A stretch of DNA of 38,467 bases from VSJD01 sp041653875 (lineage in GTDB: Bacteria > Verrucomicrobiota > Kiritimatiellia > JAAZAB01): NCBI GenBank assembly GCA_041653875.1, contig JBAZEM010000024.1, forward strand, positions 1-38,467, read 5' to 3'. Numbering within the stretch: the first letter of the stretch is position 1; the number at the start of each line of letters is the position of its first letter. Shown piece after piece: positions 17,098 through 24,362 of the stretch. Under the pieces are notes generated by a model. That model did not search any database and had not been told where the DNA came from. It saw only the letters and a list, made by a program, of their open reading frames with translations. Both the position numbers and the translations under genes were made by a program.

Positions 17098-17504
17098 CGC
17101 CATCGGTTCGCATTGTTTGCAAGGGCGATGCGCATTGAAACAGTTGTCGCCCTTCTTTGAAGTGCCTAATTAAATGCACAGGAATTTTTCGCCATTGGCG
17201 GATCCGCCTCCGGCGGACAAAGTTGTAGCCGCGAGACGACCCGCCTGCAACGCTTCGCGTAGCGATGCGGGCAGGTAGGCTCGCGCGATTAGCCGAAAAC
17301 GTCGGCCTAAACGTCCGACGGCTACAGTTACTCATGAGCATCCTATAGGATGCTCAGGCTGTAGGCTGCGGGCTGTAGGTAAAATCACGGAAAAAGCTAA
17401 AACTTTACTGATGTTTTGCAAACTTCAGTTCCGGTTTTTTACCAATGTGTTTTATTGATTCCGACCTACAGCCTACGGCCTAAACGGCTACAGTCTTGGC
17501 GTCC
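17098..17504. repeat. Intergenic repeat block between convergent nagA and SGNH genes
   Basis: No gene is visible. Contents in order: TGCACAGGAATTTT (17175); the GGCGGATCCGCC palindrome unit (17184-17218); a CCCGCCTGCAACGCT-type hairpin (17240-17275); flanking GTAGCCG / CGGCTAC ends; and a perfect 20-bp palindrome (17336-17355). Then come facing heptamer arrays with units CTGTAGG (17359-17379) and CCTACAG (17465-17485), and an 8-bp-stem hairpin (17498-17516). Confidence 0.8.
17336..17355. repeat. Perfect 20-bp palindrome
   Basis: GAGCATCCTATAGGATGCTC equals its own reverse complement. It lies between the convergent 3' ends of nagA and the SGNH gene. It could form a cruciform or act as part of a bidirectional terminator, but there is no T-run. 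Confidence 0.7.
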
Positions 17505-18365
17505 CTATGGGACGCCACTCAGAGGATGCTGAATAACCGCGTCCCACGCCAGTTCCTGGAACAGGCGGTTCAACGCGTCATCCCGCCAAGGCCGTTTCTC
17601 GGGCCACACGTTGGCGCAGACATCCCGACTCGGGGCGGGCAACCCCACCGGACTGCGGCGGTAGATCGCCGCAAAATGGCAGTAGGCCGCCAGCGCCTGA
17701 AGAGGCGGGCGCGGGTGCCCCCAGGAATCGTTGAAGAGGTCTTCCTGCTCCTCCAGCGGACGCGCCTGACCGGCAATGATTTTAGCGCGTAACGCGAGCA
17801 CGGCGTGTCCGACCGGCACGACAAACACCACGGACCGGCCGAGATGCCGGTTGACTTGGCGGACATTGTCTTCCACGCTTTGGAAGTAAGGCTGGTGCCT
17901 CACGCGCAGTTCGGCGATCTTCGCGTCGTTGTGGTTCACCGGTTTACGGGTGTTAAGCGGATAGGACGTGTCGTAGATGTCATTGGGCAGCCAAAACTCC
18001 TGAACGGTCACCCTCGCACCCGGATTATGCTCCAGCGCCAGTTCGGCGAACTTCTCGATTCCCGGGTCGGGCAGCCAGATGGGCGAGAGCGTGAGCACGT
18101 CCACCCGGCCCGCGCGCAGCGCCTTCTTGGTGGCGTTTTCCTCATCCGGGATGTTCCAGTGGTGGTTGAGGTAAGGGGGCGCGCCGGCCGAGCCGCCCAC
18201 CTCCGCGCGGCCCGCAATTGCATGGCCCGCGATACCAGCGGATTTGGCCAATTCGGCCAGGATGGGGGCGACCCAAGCGTGAAAACTGTGGCCGTAGGTA
18301 AACACGCGTTGCCCGCGAATAACATCGGAAGTGGATCGAGAAACGGATTGTTTTTCATCGTTCAT
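17505..18365 (-). CDS. SGNH/GDSL hydrolase-like protein
   Basis: This 286-aa protein has a block-I-like motif near the N-terminus, VFTYGHSFHAW (Ser27 as candidate nucleophile, His instead of Asp in GDS). A C-terminal DSWGHP (Asp213, His217) resembles the block V Asp/His pair, followed by ALAAYCHFAAIYRRSPVGLP. No signal peptide. AGGGGGGA lies about 5 nt before the ATG. Similar proteins occur in Planctomycetes and relatives without known function; esterase activity is inference. The last codons run into an intergenic hairpin (17498-17516), so the end of the protein may be repeat-derived. Confidence 0.6.
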   Translation of the reverse strand: MNDEKQSVSRSTSDVIRGQRVFTYGHSFHAWVAPILAELAKSAGIAGHAIAGRAEVGGSAGAPPYLNHHWNIPDEENATKKALRAGRVDVLTLSPIWLPDPGIEKFAELALEHNPGARVTVQEFWLPNDIYDTSYPLNTRKPVNHNDAKIAELRVRHQPYFQSVEDNVRQVNRHLGRSVVFVVPVGHAVLALRAKIIAGQARPLEEQEDLFNDSWGHPRPPLQALAAYCHFAAIYRRSPVGLPAPSRDVCANVWPEKRPWRDDALNRLFQELAWDAVIQHPLSGVP

Positions 18366-18426
18366 GACGTCCCCCCTGAAAAGATTGACAGGTCACACAA
18401 AGAATGCGCGCGGTAATTACAATGGA

Positions 18427-19275
18427 TTATTTGTTCTTGGCGGGCGCGGGCGGCGGGGTGCGGCCCAGGCGGGTCAATACCAAGAGCATATCGTTCCAGA
18501 CATCCCACATCGCCGACTGATTGCGCAACAGGTAGGAAGGATGAAAAGTGGGCATGGTTGGAATGCCTTCATATTCCAGCCATTTGCCGCGCACCTTTGA
18601 AATCGTTATTCCCGGCGCTTTGGGCGGAATGAGCCCCTCGAATGCGCTGGCGCCCAGGAGCACAATCGTTTTCGGTTTCAAGACGGCAATTTGCCGCTCC
18701 AGATAGGGCCGGCACATGTTCATCTCTTCGGGCAACGGCTTGCGGTTGTTCGGCGGGCGGCATTTGACGATATTGGCGATAAAAACCTCGTCGCGGGTAT
18801 AGCCCATGCGGACGATCAGGCGCGTCAACATCTGGCCGGCCCGACCGACGAATGCCAAACCTTGCTTATCCTCGTCCTCGCCGGGCCCCTCGCCAATGAA
18901 AAGAATATCGGGATGAATGCTCCCCTGCCCCGGCACAGCTTGAATGCGTTTCGCATGCAACCCGCACTTTTTACAGTCGGCCACCGTCTGGGCAATGGCC
19001 TTCAACTCCGCGCCGACATCGCTCCCTTCCATGCGATGTTCCGCCGTCGCCAAGGCTATGGCGGACAAGTCGCTGTTCGGTTTGGGCTGAGGCTGAAGCA
19101 CTTTCACGGACGCAACCGGCTTTGGCTGATTTGCGGACAAGAATTCGGATGCACAGGCAATTTCCGTAACGCCTTCCTCCTGGAGATAGTCAACATGCCG
19201 GGCAAGATCGTCAACCAGATCGGCCAGACGGCGTTGCGCTTCCGGCCGGGGGATGGGGTTGCTCGAAAAGGCCAT
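18427..19275 (-). CDS. Uracil-DNA glycosylase, family 4 (iron-sulfur)
   Basis: A 282-aa protein whose residues about 85-270 form a family 4 UDG, the Fe-S enzyme that removes uracil from DNA in base-excision repair. Visible are four cluster cysteines (Cys101, Cys104, Cys172, Cys188), the active-site GEGPGEDED (128-136) with FVGRAGQML, and the FHPSYLLRN motif (244-252). The first 85 residues are an extra, low-complexity N-terminal extension, common in homologues fused to the phage-polymerase-associated domain naming. Residues 38-46 of that linker resemble the interspersed TGCACAGG repeat. The start at 19275 follows GGGA. Confidence 0.92.
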   Translation of the reverse strand: MAFSSNPIPRPEAQRRLADLVDDLARHVDYLQEEGVTEIACASEFLSANQPKPVASVKVLQPQPKPNSDLSAIALATAEHRMEGSDVGAELKAIAQTVADCKKCGLHAKRIQAVPGQGSIHPDILFIGEGPGEDEDKQGLAFVGRAGQMLTRLIVRMGYTRDEVFIANIVKCRPPNNRKPLPEEMNMCRPYLERQIAVLKPKTIVLLGASAFEGLIPPKAPGITISKVRGKWLEYEGIPTMPTFHPSYLLRNQSAMWDVWNDMLLVLTRLGRTPPPAPAKNK

Positions 19276-19332
19276 GTCAATTTCCCGTCCCAGTTTCGAA
19301 TTTCCAATTTCAATCCGTGAACGGCTTAAAAA

Positions 19333-20139
19333 TCAGTCGGCATCGTCATCCGTCTTCGCCAAGTCTGCGCCGGACAAGAGCGGGGACCGGCTGTCAGGAC
19401 AGGGTCCGGTCCCACGCGCTTTGCTCATGTGCATGTAGACGTAGACCGGCCCCAGCACCAGGTAAATCAGGCCGGCCGCCATGATCACGAGCGCCGCCTT
19501 GGGCGCGATATTCATGTCGCGCACGAACAGCAAGACCACCAGGACGATACTGGGAAGGAACACCGCCGTCAACTTGGTCGGTTTGGGATACGGCACGTTG
19601 GACACTTGCAGAACAATCATAACCAGGACACCCAGCAAGAAAATCACGCCCACCGGACCCTGTCCCAGGCGGAAATAATCGCCGAAAGTGCGCGTTTCGC
19701 TGAGTAAAACGAAGATCGCCACCCAGCCGGCGCTCACCGTAATCGGCAGTCCGCAATAGCCCCCCTGCCCGCGCAACGGGTCCTTGACCTTGAAACGCGC
19801 CAGGCGGATCACGCCGGAAAGCACCACCACGGCCGTCATGGCAATCCGCCAATCGTCATGCCGCTGGAGGGCCACTTGATAAATAAGAATGGCCGGCGCC
19901 AGGCCGAAAGCCGTCATATCGACGTAGGTATCCAGTTCCGCGCCGAAAGCGCTGGTACCCTTGAGCACACGGGCCAGCTTGCCGTCAATCCCATCCAGGA
20001 TCATGGCCAGCATGATAAACTGGGCCGAAAGCAGATAGTAGGCCCCGCCCTCCAGCGCCAAAAGAATGCTGAAAAAGCCGCAGAGCATGGCGGCCAAGGT
20101 AAACAACGTGGGAACAATTTGTCGCCAGCTAATGGGCAT
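19333..20139 (-). CDS. pssA: CDP-diacylglycerol-serine O-phosphatidyltransferase
   Basis: A 268-aa polytopic membrane protein with the full CDP-alcohol phosphotransferase signature D-x2-D-G-x2-A-R-x8-G-x3-D-x3-D at residues 49-74, and about seven or eight hydrophobic helices. It makes phosphatidylserine from CDP-diacylglycerol and serine in the inner membrane. The start at 20139 (MPISWRQ) has AAGGA 8 nt upstream; the longer frame to 20226 would add a repeat-derived, non-homologous leader. psd lies 83 bp upstream in the same direction, so the two steps of phosphatidylethanolamine synthesis are encoded together. The C-terminal 30 residues are polar and variable. Confidence 0.93.
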   Translation of the reverse strand: MPISWRQIVPTLFTLAAMLCGFFSILLALEGGAYYLLSAQFIMLAMILDGIDGKLARVLKGTSAFGAELDTYVDMTAFGLAPAILIYQVALQRHDDWRIAMTAVVVLSGVIRLARFKVKDPLRGQGGYCGLPITVSAGWVAIFVLLSETRTFGDYFRLGQGPVGVIFLLGVLVMIVLQVSNVPYPKPTKLTAVFLPSIVLVVLLFVRDMNIAPKAALVIMAAGLIYLVLGPVYVYMHMSKARGTGPCPDSRSPLLSGADLAKTDDDAD

Positions 20140-20213
20140 AGGCGTAATCCTTGGAACCGGAATTATAATGGTTGATGGAAAACAGAAATGACGACTCGCA
20201 AATCCGAAAAAAA

Positions 20214-20247
20214 ATCGCTCAATCACTTAATCCCTGAATCGCTCAAT
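20214..20247. repeat. 8-bp tandem array at psd 3' end
   Basis: Units ATCGCTCA, ATCACTTA, ATCCCTGA, ATCGCTCA run across the psd stop codon and encode its last few residues. The end GAAGAAATTGAGCGATT (minus strand) recurs exactly at the 3' ends of the genes at 24353 and of manA. Confidence 0.8.
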
Positions 20248-20903
20248 TTCTTCCGCGCCACCACGGTCACCCCGGCCTGAACCCGGTCACCCGGTTTGAC
20301 TACCACGTCCACGTCGGCTTTCGGAAAAACCATATCTAACCGCGACCCGAACTTCATCATGCCGATCCGATCCCCCTTCCGGACCATTTGGTCCAGCTTC
20401 AGCCAATAAACCACGCGGCGCGCCACCGGCCCGACAATCTGGTTGACCAAGCAACGGGTCTGCGGCCCTTCGATCAGGATCGAATTGTGTTGATTGAATT
20501 CCGACGATTTTTCCTGAAACGTGAAATAGCGCTTGCCGGGGAAATACCCCAGGAACGCGATCTTCCCGGCGATGGGAGCGCGGTTGACGTGCACATCGAA
20601 CAAGCTCAGGAAAATGCTGATCCGCACCGCATCGGTCTTGAGATACGTGTCTTCGCGAATCTCCTTGATGTTCGCCACCACCCCGTCGGCGCCGGCCACA
20701 ATGACGTTCGGATCCGGGGGCGGCGTCCGCTGCGGATCGCGGAAAAAGAAGAGCATATAACCCGCCGCGACCACGCCCAGGAGGAAAAAGACCCAGGCCG
20801 ACCGCTTCCACTGGAACCGCCGGCAGATCAAGCCCAGCACTCCAAACAAGATCAAGGACCCAAAGAAAAACGGCAGAACTTCTTTGACAAACGGAATATA
20901 CAT
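20223..20903 (-). CDS. psd: Phosphatidylserine decarboxylase proenzyme
   Basis: A 226-aa protein of the short Psd type. It decarboxylates phosphatidylserine to phosphatidylethanolamine and uses a pyruvoyl group made by self-cleavage. The cleavage motif is KFGSRLD with Gly186-Ser187, leaving a C-terminal alpha chain. Two N-terminal hydrophobic helices (about 9-60) anchor it, and FLSLFDVHVNRAPI is the conserved active-site region. The start at 20903 (MYIPFV) has AGGAG 5 nt upstream; the open frame extends to 21014 only through repeat DNA. It precedes pssA in a lipid operon. Confidence 0.95.
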   Translation of the reverse strand: MYIPFVKEVLPFFFGSLILFGVLGLICRRFQWKRSAWVFFLLGVVAAGYMLFFFRDPQRTPPPDPNVIVAGADGVVANIKEIREDTYLKTDAVRISIFLSLFDVHVNRAPIAGKIAFLGYFPGKRYFTFQEKSSEFNQHNSILIEGPQTRCLVNQIVGPVARRVVYWLKLDQMVRKGDRIGMMKFGSRLDMVFPKADVDVVVKPGDRVQAGVTVVARKKLSDSGIK

Positions 20904-20971
20904 CGTTACTCCTGTTAATTGCCACGAATCGTTATTTGCAAGGTGTTCAGCGTTTAGCCCGCCAACCAAGA

Positions 20972-21066
20972 AGTATGGGAGTATGGGCGTATCGGAGTAT
21001 GGGAGTTCCGACATTTACTCCCATACACCCTTACTCCTCTACACCCTTACTCCTCTACACCCACAC
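20972..21066. repeat. Facing 8-bp tandem arrays between tsaB and psd
   Basis: Units TATGGGAG, TATGGGCG, TATCGGAG, TATGGGAG are followed after about 10 bp by the inverse set TACTCCCA, TACACCCT, TACTCCTC, TACACCCT, TACTCCTC, TACACCCA. The two arrays can pair into a long hairpin in the tsaB-psd gap. Confidence 0.9.
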
Positions 21067-21089
21067 TCTTTATTCCATCGCGTCCGGCA

Positions 21090-21785
21090 CTATACAGGAA
21101 GACCTGCCGCCTGACAACCGCCGGTTTTAAAATTCACAGCGGGGTGCAGATAGATGGGCGTCAGCGGTTCGGAGGCAATCCCCCGCGCCATGCGCGCAAG
21201 CGCCAAGCGGCCAAGTGTGGCCGCCTCGGGTAAAAGCGCGCGCGCGATCAATGTGACGGCAGGCGGCGCGACGGCCTGCAAGCGCGCGCCAATCCGCGCC
21301 CAATCCGACGTGGCCACCACTTCGTCCGCGCCGGCCAGGAACGCGCCGGGATGCGCCAGCGTCCAATCGTCAAGCGGGCTCATCGAGGCGCCGTGACGCC
21401 GGAAACAGCGGGTCCACCACTGATCGCGGCGGGCATCGCCGACAATCCGCACGCGCTCCGCATGCGCGTCTTCCGCCGCCTGCCAGGCCGATCCCTCCGC
21501 GCTGGTGATCCCATAAACGGGCGTCTTGCCGGGAAGGGCCATGGCCCTTGCGGCCGTCAAGGCCACGCGCAAGCCGCTATAGGATCCCGGACCAACGCCC
21601 GCCACATAGAGTTGAATGGCGCCGGGCTCAAGCCCGGCTTCGCTCAACATGGCCTTCAGACTGGGAAACAACTGTTGCCGAAGCAAGCGCGTCTCGGCCC
21701 AGCGCCGCTCGGCCACCAGCCGCCGGTCATCCAGAATGGCGGCGCTGCCGCTCTCGGTAGATTGATCTATGGACAAGATGAGCAT
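21090..21785 (-). CDS. tsaB: tRNA threonylcarbamoyladenosine biosynthesis protein TsaB
   Basis: A 231-aa ASKHA-fold protein. The N-terminal ILSIDQSTESGSAAIL and the hallmark GPGSYSGLR (residues 65-73) followed by AARAMAL identify TsaB, the non-catalytic partner of TsaD in making the t6A base at position 37 of ANN-decoding tRNAs. Length is normal. The C-terminus PIYLHPAVNF is the usual end of the family; about ten further residues may be extra. AAGGAA lies 11 nt before the ATG. Codirectional with psd. Confidence 0.92.
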   Translation of the reverse strand: MLILSIDQSTESGSAAILDDRRLVAERRWAETRLLRQQLFPSLKAMLSEAGLEPGAIQLYVAGVGPGSYSGLRVALTAARAMALPGKTPVYGITSAEGSAWQAAEDAHAERVRIVGDARRDQWWTRCFRRHGASMSPLDDWTLAHPGAFLAGADEVVATSDWARIGARLQAVAPPAVTLIARALLPEAATLGRLALARMARGIASEPLTPIYLHPAVNFKTGGCQAAGLPV

Positions 21786-21803
21786 AAGGCAAAGGTTCCT
21801 TGG

Positions 21804-22126
21804 TTCAGCGGTTCACAGCTCAACGGTCGATGCAGAAAATCGTACGCGACACAAGTTGCATAATGCACTTATCGCCCCGGAGCGGGGCGGACTCTTGCAG
21901 CCGCGGCGGTGACGCCGTGGCCGCCCGCCGTCGCCCCGGGGCTATGGCGGGCAGGCCGAAGAATCCACGCCGTCACCGGCCCGCAATGCTGCCCCGCCTG
22001 CAACGCTGTGCGTAGCACTGCGGGCAGGGCATAGCGCTGCGGGCGGGCCGGCGCGGCTACAACAATCCAAGTCCCACGCATTTAACGACACACCGGAAAC
22101 CGTGAACCGCTGAACCGTTGAACTTC
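21804..22126. repeat. Intergenic repeat block between tsaB and the MurU/AmgK gene
   Basis: No gene is visible in this divergent gap. It is bounded by facing 8-bp arrays: GGTTCAGC-type units at 21804-21831 and GTGAACCGCTGAACC-type units at 22087-22126. Inside is a CGCCCCGGAGCGGGGCG hairpin. Then comes a module at 21897-21990 that is repeated in the exbB coding sequence at 30657, and a CCCGCCTGCAACGCT hairpin (21992-22030) of the family seen at 11395. The promoters of both flanking genes must lie here; none is obvious. Confidence 0.8.
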
Positions 22127-22187
22127 CGAACCTCCCGCATAGTTGCTTCTTTTCATTCATTCGGCAAGCCTGTAAGTTTAGCCTCCC

Positions 22188-24314
22188 ATGAAAACAAAAC
22201 GCGCGCCGGCATCGTTTCCCCGCAAAGCCGTCATCCTGGCGGCCGGGTTCGGCACCCGCATGCTTCCCTTGAGTTTGGACACCCCAAAGCCCATGATGCC
22301 GCTGTGGGGCAAGCCGGCGCTCGGGCATATCCTGGATATGCTGGCGCGCTGGGGCGTCGAGGACGTCTTGATCAACCTGCACCATCAGCCCGAAGCGCTG
22401 TGCGAATATGCCCGGCGCCGGACGGGACTCCGGCCGCGGGCGGCGCTGTCGTTCGAGCCGGACATCCTGGGCACCGGCGGCGCCTTGCGCCAGGCGGCCT
22501 GGTTCCTGGATGCCAAGCCCTTCTGGATGATCAACGCCGATATCGCCGCGGAACTGGATCCCCGCCCGCTGATCGCGGCCTTCCACCAGCGCCGCGTGCT
22601 GGCCGCGCTTTGGCTGAACGCCGAACACGGCCCGCGCACGGTGGAGATGACCGCCGGCCGGATCGCAAATTTTGCGAGCAGTCGTCCGGGAACCGAAGGC
22701 GCTTATACATTTTGCGGTCTGCAATTATTGTCGCCGCGCATCCTGGAGTTCATCCCGCCCACAGGCTTTGCGACCATCGTCGACGCCTATCGGAACGCCA
22801 TGGCCCAGGCCTGGAAGATTGCCGGCGCTTGCGTGGCGCAATCGTATTGGGCCGATATCGGCACACCGGACGGCTATCTCCAGGCCCATCGCGAAATTTT
22901 GAAGGCATCCATGGCCGGCAAACCCGGCGCGGGCCTGTTGTCGCCGGATGCCCTGCAAACCATGCAGTCATGGGCGCGCCGGATTCGGTTCGACGGGTTC
23001 CTATCCGCCGGCCGCAACGTCGTAATCCGCAAGGGCGCGCGGATTGTGGACGCCGTCATTTGGGACAATGCGCGGGTCGCGGCGGACGCGATCGTGGAAC
23101 AGGCCATTATCGGGAACGGCTGCGAGGTGCATGGCCGCGTGCCGCGCGTGGCGGTGCGTTCCGCGTTTTCGCTCGCCGCATCGGGCAACACCGCCGACAT
23201 TCCGCTGGCCATGGCCCTGCAAAGCCTGCGCTGGCGTCCGGAAGAAACCACTGTTATTCCTTTCGAGCCGCGCGGGTCGGCGCGGCATTTTACGCGCCTG
23301 GAAAGCCATGGGAAGCGGGTCATCCTGGTGCGCTACAGCCGGGAACGCGAAGAAAACGCGCTCTATCCGCGCCACGCCCGGTTTCTGAAATCCATCGGCC
23401 TGCCGGCGCCCGATATTATTTTAGACGTTCCCGCGAAGAACTTTTTTGTCATGCAAGACCTGGGCGACCAGTCCTTGCAGAGCCGATGCCAGGCGTGGTC
23501 CGACTCTCAAGTTAGGCAGCCGAAGGCGGCAACTATTATTTCCCCGCCCTGGGGAGAGGATCAAGGTGAGGGGCTTCCGTCGCGCTCTCCCCGCACCCCT
23601 GCCCTCTCCCGAGGGAGAGGGAGTAACATTGAATTTCCTGTGCGTCGAATCACCGCCTTATATCGCATCATTCTCGCGTCAGTCGCGCGCTGGCATACCG
23701 AGGGCGCCCGCGCAGCCCGCCGGCGAAACCTGGTCCTGGTGGCGCCGTTTTCACCCGATTTATACCGCTGGGAGCGCGAATTCTTCATGCGCAATTTTCT
23801 GCATCCGAAACTTCACCCAGCGCCGGAGACGGCGCGCAAGATATTGGACGAGTTGGCCGCGGTGGCCGGCGAGTTGCTGAAGACACCCGCCGTATTGGCG
23901 CATCGCGATTTGCAATCGAGCAACATTCTCCTGGTGGGGCGCCGCCCCTTCTTCATCGATTTTCAGGGCATGCGGTTCGGCGCGGCGGCCTATGATCTGG
24001 CCTCGCTGTTGTGCGACCCCTATGTCGAATTGCCGCTGGCGACAACCATCCAACTGCTGGACGCTTATAACCGCATGGTCGCTCGGAAACAGCGGGTATC
24101 CAAAAACACATTCTGGCTGGCGGCCATCGAGCGTCTGGCGCAGGCCCTGGGCGCGTACGGGCGCCTGAGCGCGAATCCGGAGACGGCCTGGTTCGGGAAG
24201 TACATGGCGCCGGGCCTGCGGATGATGCAACGCGCGCTGGAACAATCCGGCGCCTGCCCGCAATTGTTGAATCTCATGCGGCAGTCTGGAAAACCGATGC
24301 CGGACGCCGGATGA
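22188..24314 (+). CDS. Fusion of MurU-like nucleotidyltransferase and AmgK-like sugar kinase
   Basis: A 708-aa two-domain protein. Residues 12-250 are a sugar-1-phosphate nucleotidyltransferase: AVILAAGFGTRMLPLS, DTPKPMMPLWGKP, later FWMINADI and YWADIGTPDGY; residues about 280-330 look like hexapeptide beta-helix turns. Residues about 345-700 are an APH-type kinase with catalytic HRDLQSSN (His572, Asp574, Asn579) and metal-binding FIDFQG (Asp591), followed by YDLASLL as in AmgK. In Pseudomonas AmgK and MurU are separate enzymes that phosphorylate MurNAc/GlcNAc at C1 and form UDP-MurNAc, a cell-wall recycling route; the fusion would do both steps. Residues about 440-486 are an in-frame repeat insert. 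No Shine-Dalgarno before the ATG. Substrate is inferred. Confidence 0.85.
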   Translation: MKTKRAPASFPRKAVILAAGFGTRMLPLSLDTPKPMMPLWGKPALGHILDMLARWGVEDVLINLHHQPEALCEYARRRTGLRPRAALSFEPDILGTGGALRQAAWFLDAKPFWMINADIAAELDPRPLIAAFHQRRVLAALWLNAEHGPRTVEMTAGRIANFASSRPGTEGAYTFCGLQLLSPRILEFIPPTGFATIVDAYRNAMAQAWKIAGACVAQSYWADIGTPDGYLQAHREILKASMAGKPGAGLLSPDALQTMQSWARRIRFDGFLSAGRNVVIRKGARIVDAVIWDNARVAADAIVEQAIIGNGCEVHGRVPRVAVRSAFSLAASGNTADIPLAMALQSLRWRPEETTVIPFEPRGSARHFTRLESHGKRVILVRYSREREENALYPRHARFLKSIGLPAPDIILDVPAKNFFVMQDLGDQSLQSRCQAWSDSQVRQPKAATIISPPWGEDQGEGLPSRSPRTPALSRGRGSNIEFPVRRITALYRIILASVARWHTEGARAARRRNLVLVAPFSPDLYRWEREFFMRNFLHPKLHPAPETARKILDELAAVAGELLKTPAVLAHRDLQSSNILLVGRRPFFIDFQGMRFGAAAYDLASLLCDPYVELPLATTIQLLDAYNRMVARKQRVSKNTFWLAAIERLAQALGAYGRLSANPETAWFGKYMAPGLRMMQRALEQSGACPQLLNLMRQSGKPMPDAG
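23507..23643 (+). repeat. Repeat element inserted in frame inside the MurU/AmgK gene
   Basis: About 137 bp coding for about 46 low-complexity residues (PPWGEDQGEGLPSRSPRTP...) sit between the DLGDQSL and LYRIILASVARWH segments of the kinase domain. The left end (GTTAGGCAGCCGAAGGC) matches, with few changes, the hairpin end of the 89-bp repeat at 6258. The right end (ACATTGAATTTCCTGTGC) resembles the TGCACAGGAATT motif of 5886 and 17175. A stem CCCTCTCCC/GGGAGAGGG lies at 23602-23621. Confidence 0.8.
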
Positions 24315-24324
24315 GAATATTCAA

Positions 24325-24362
24325 TCTCTCAATCACACAATCGCTCAATCGCTCAATTTCTT
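24325..24362. repeat. 8-bp tandem array between convergent genes
   Basis: Units TCTCAATC, ACACAATC, GCTCAATC, GCTCAATT fill the 38 bp between the MurU/AmgK stop and the end of the amidohydrolase gene, overlapping the latter's stop codon. It shares GAAGAAATTGAGCGATT (minus strand) with the psd and manA 3' ends. Confidence 0.85.

Noticed and set aside
20904..21014. N-terminal extension of Psd to 21014
   Set aside because: The added residues come from the 8-bp tandem array; AGGAG correctly precedes ATG 20903.
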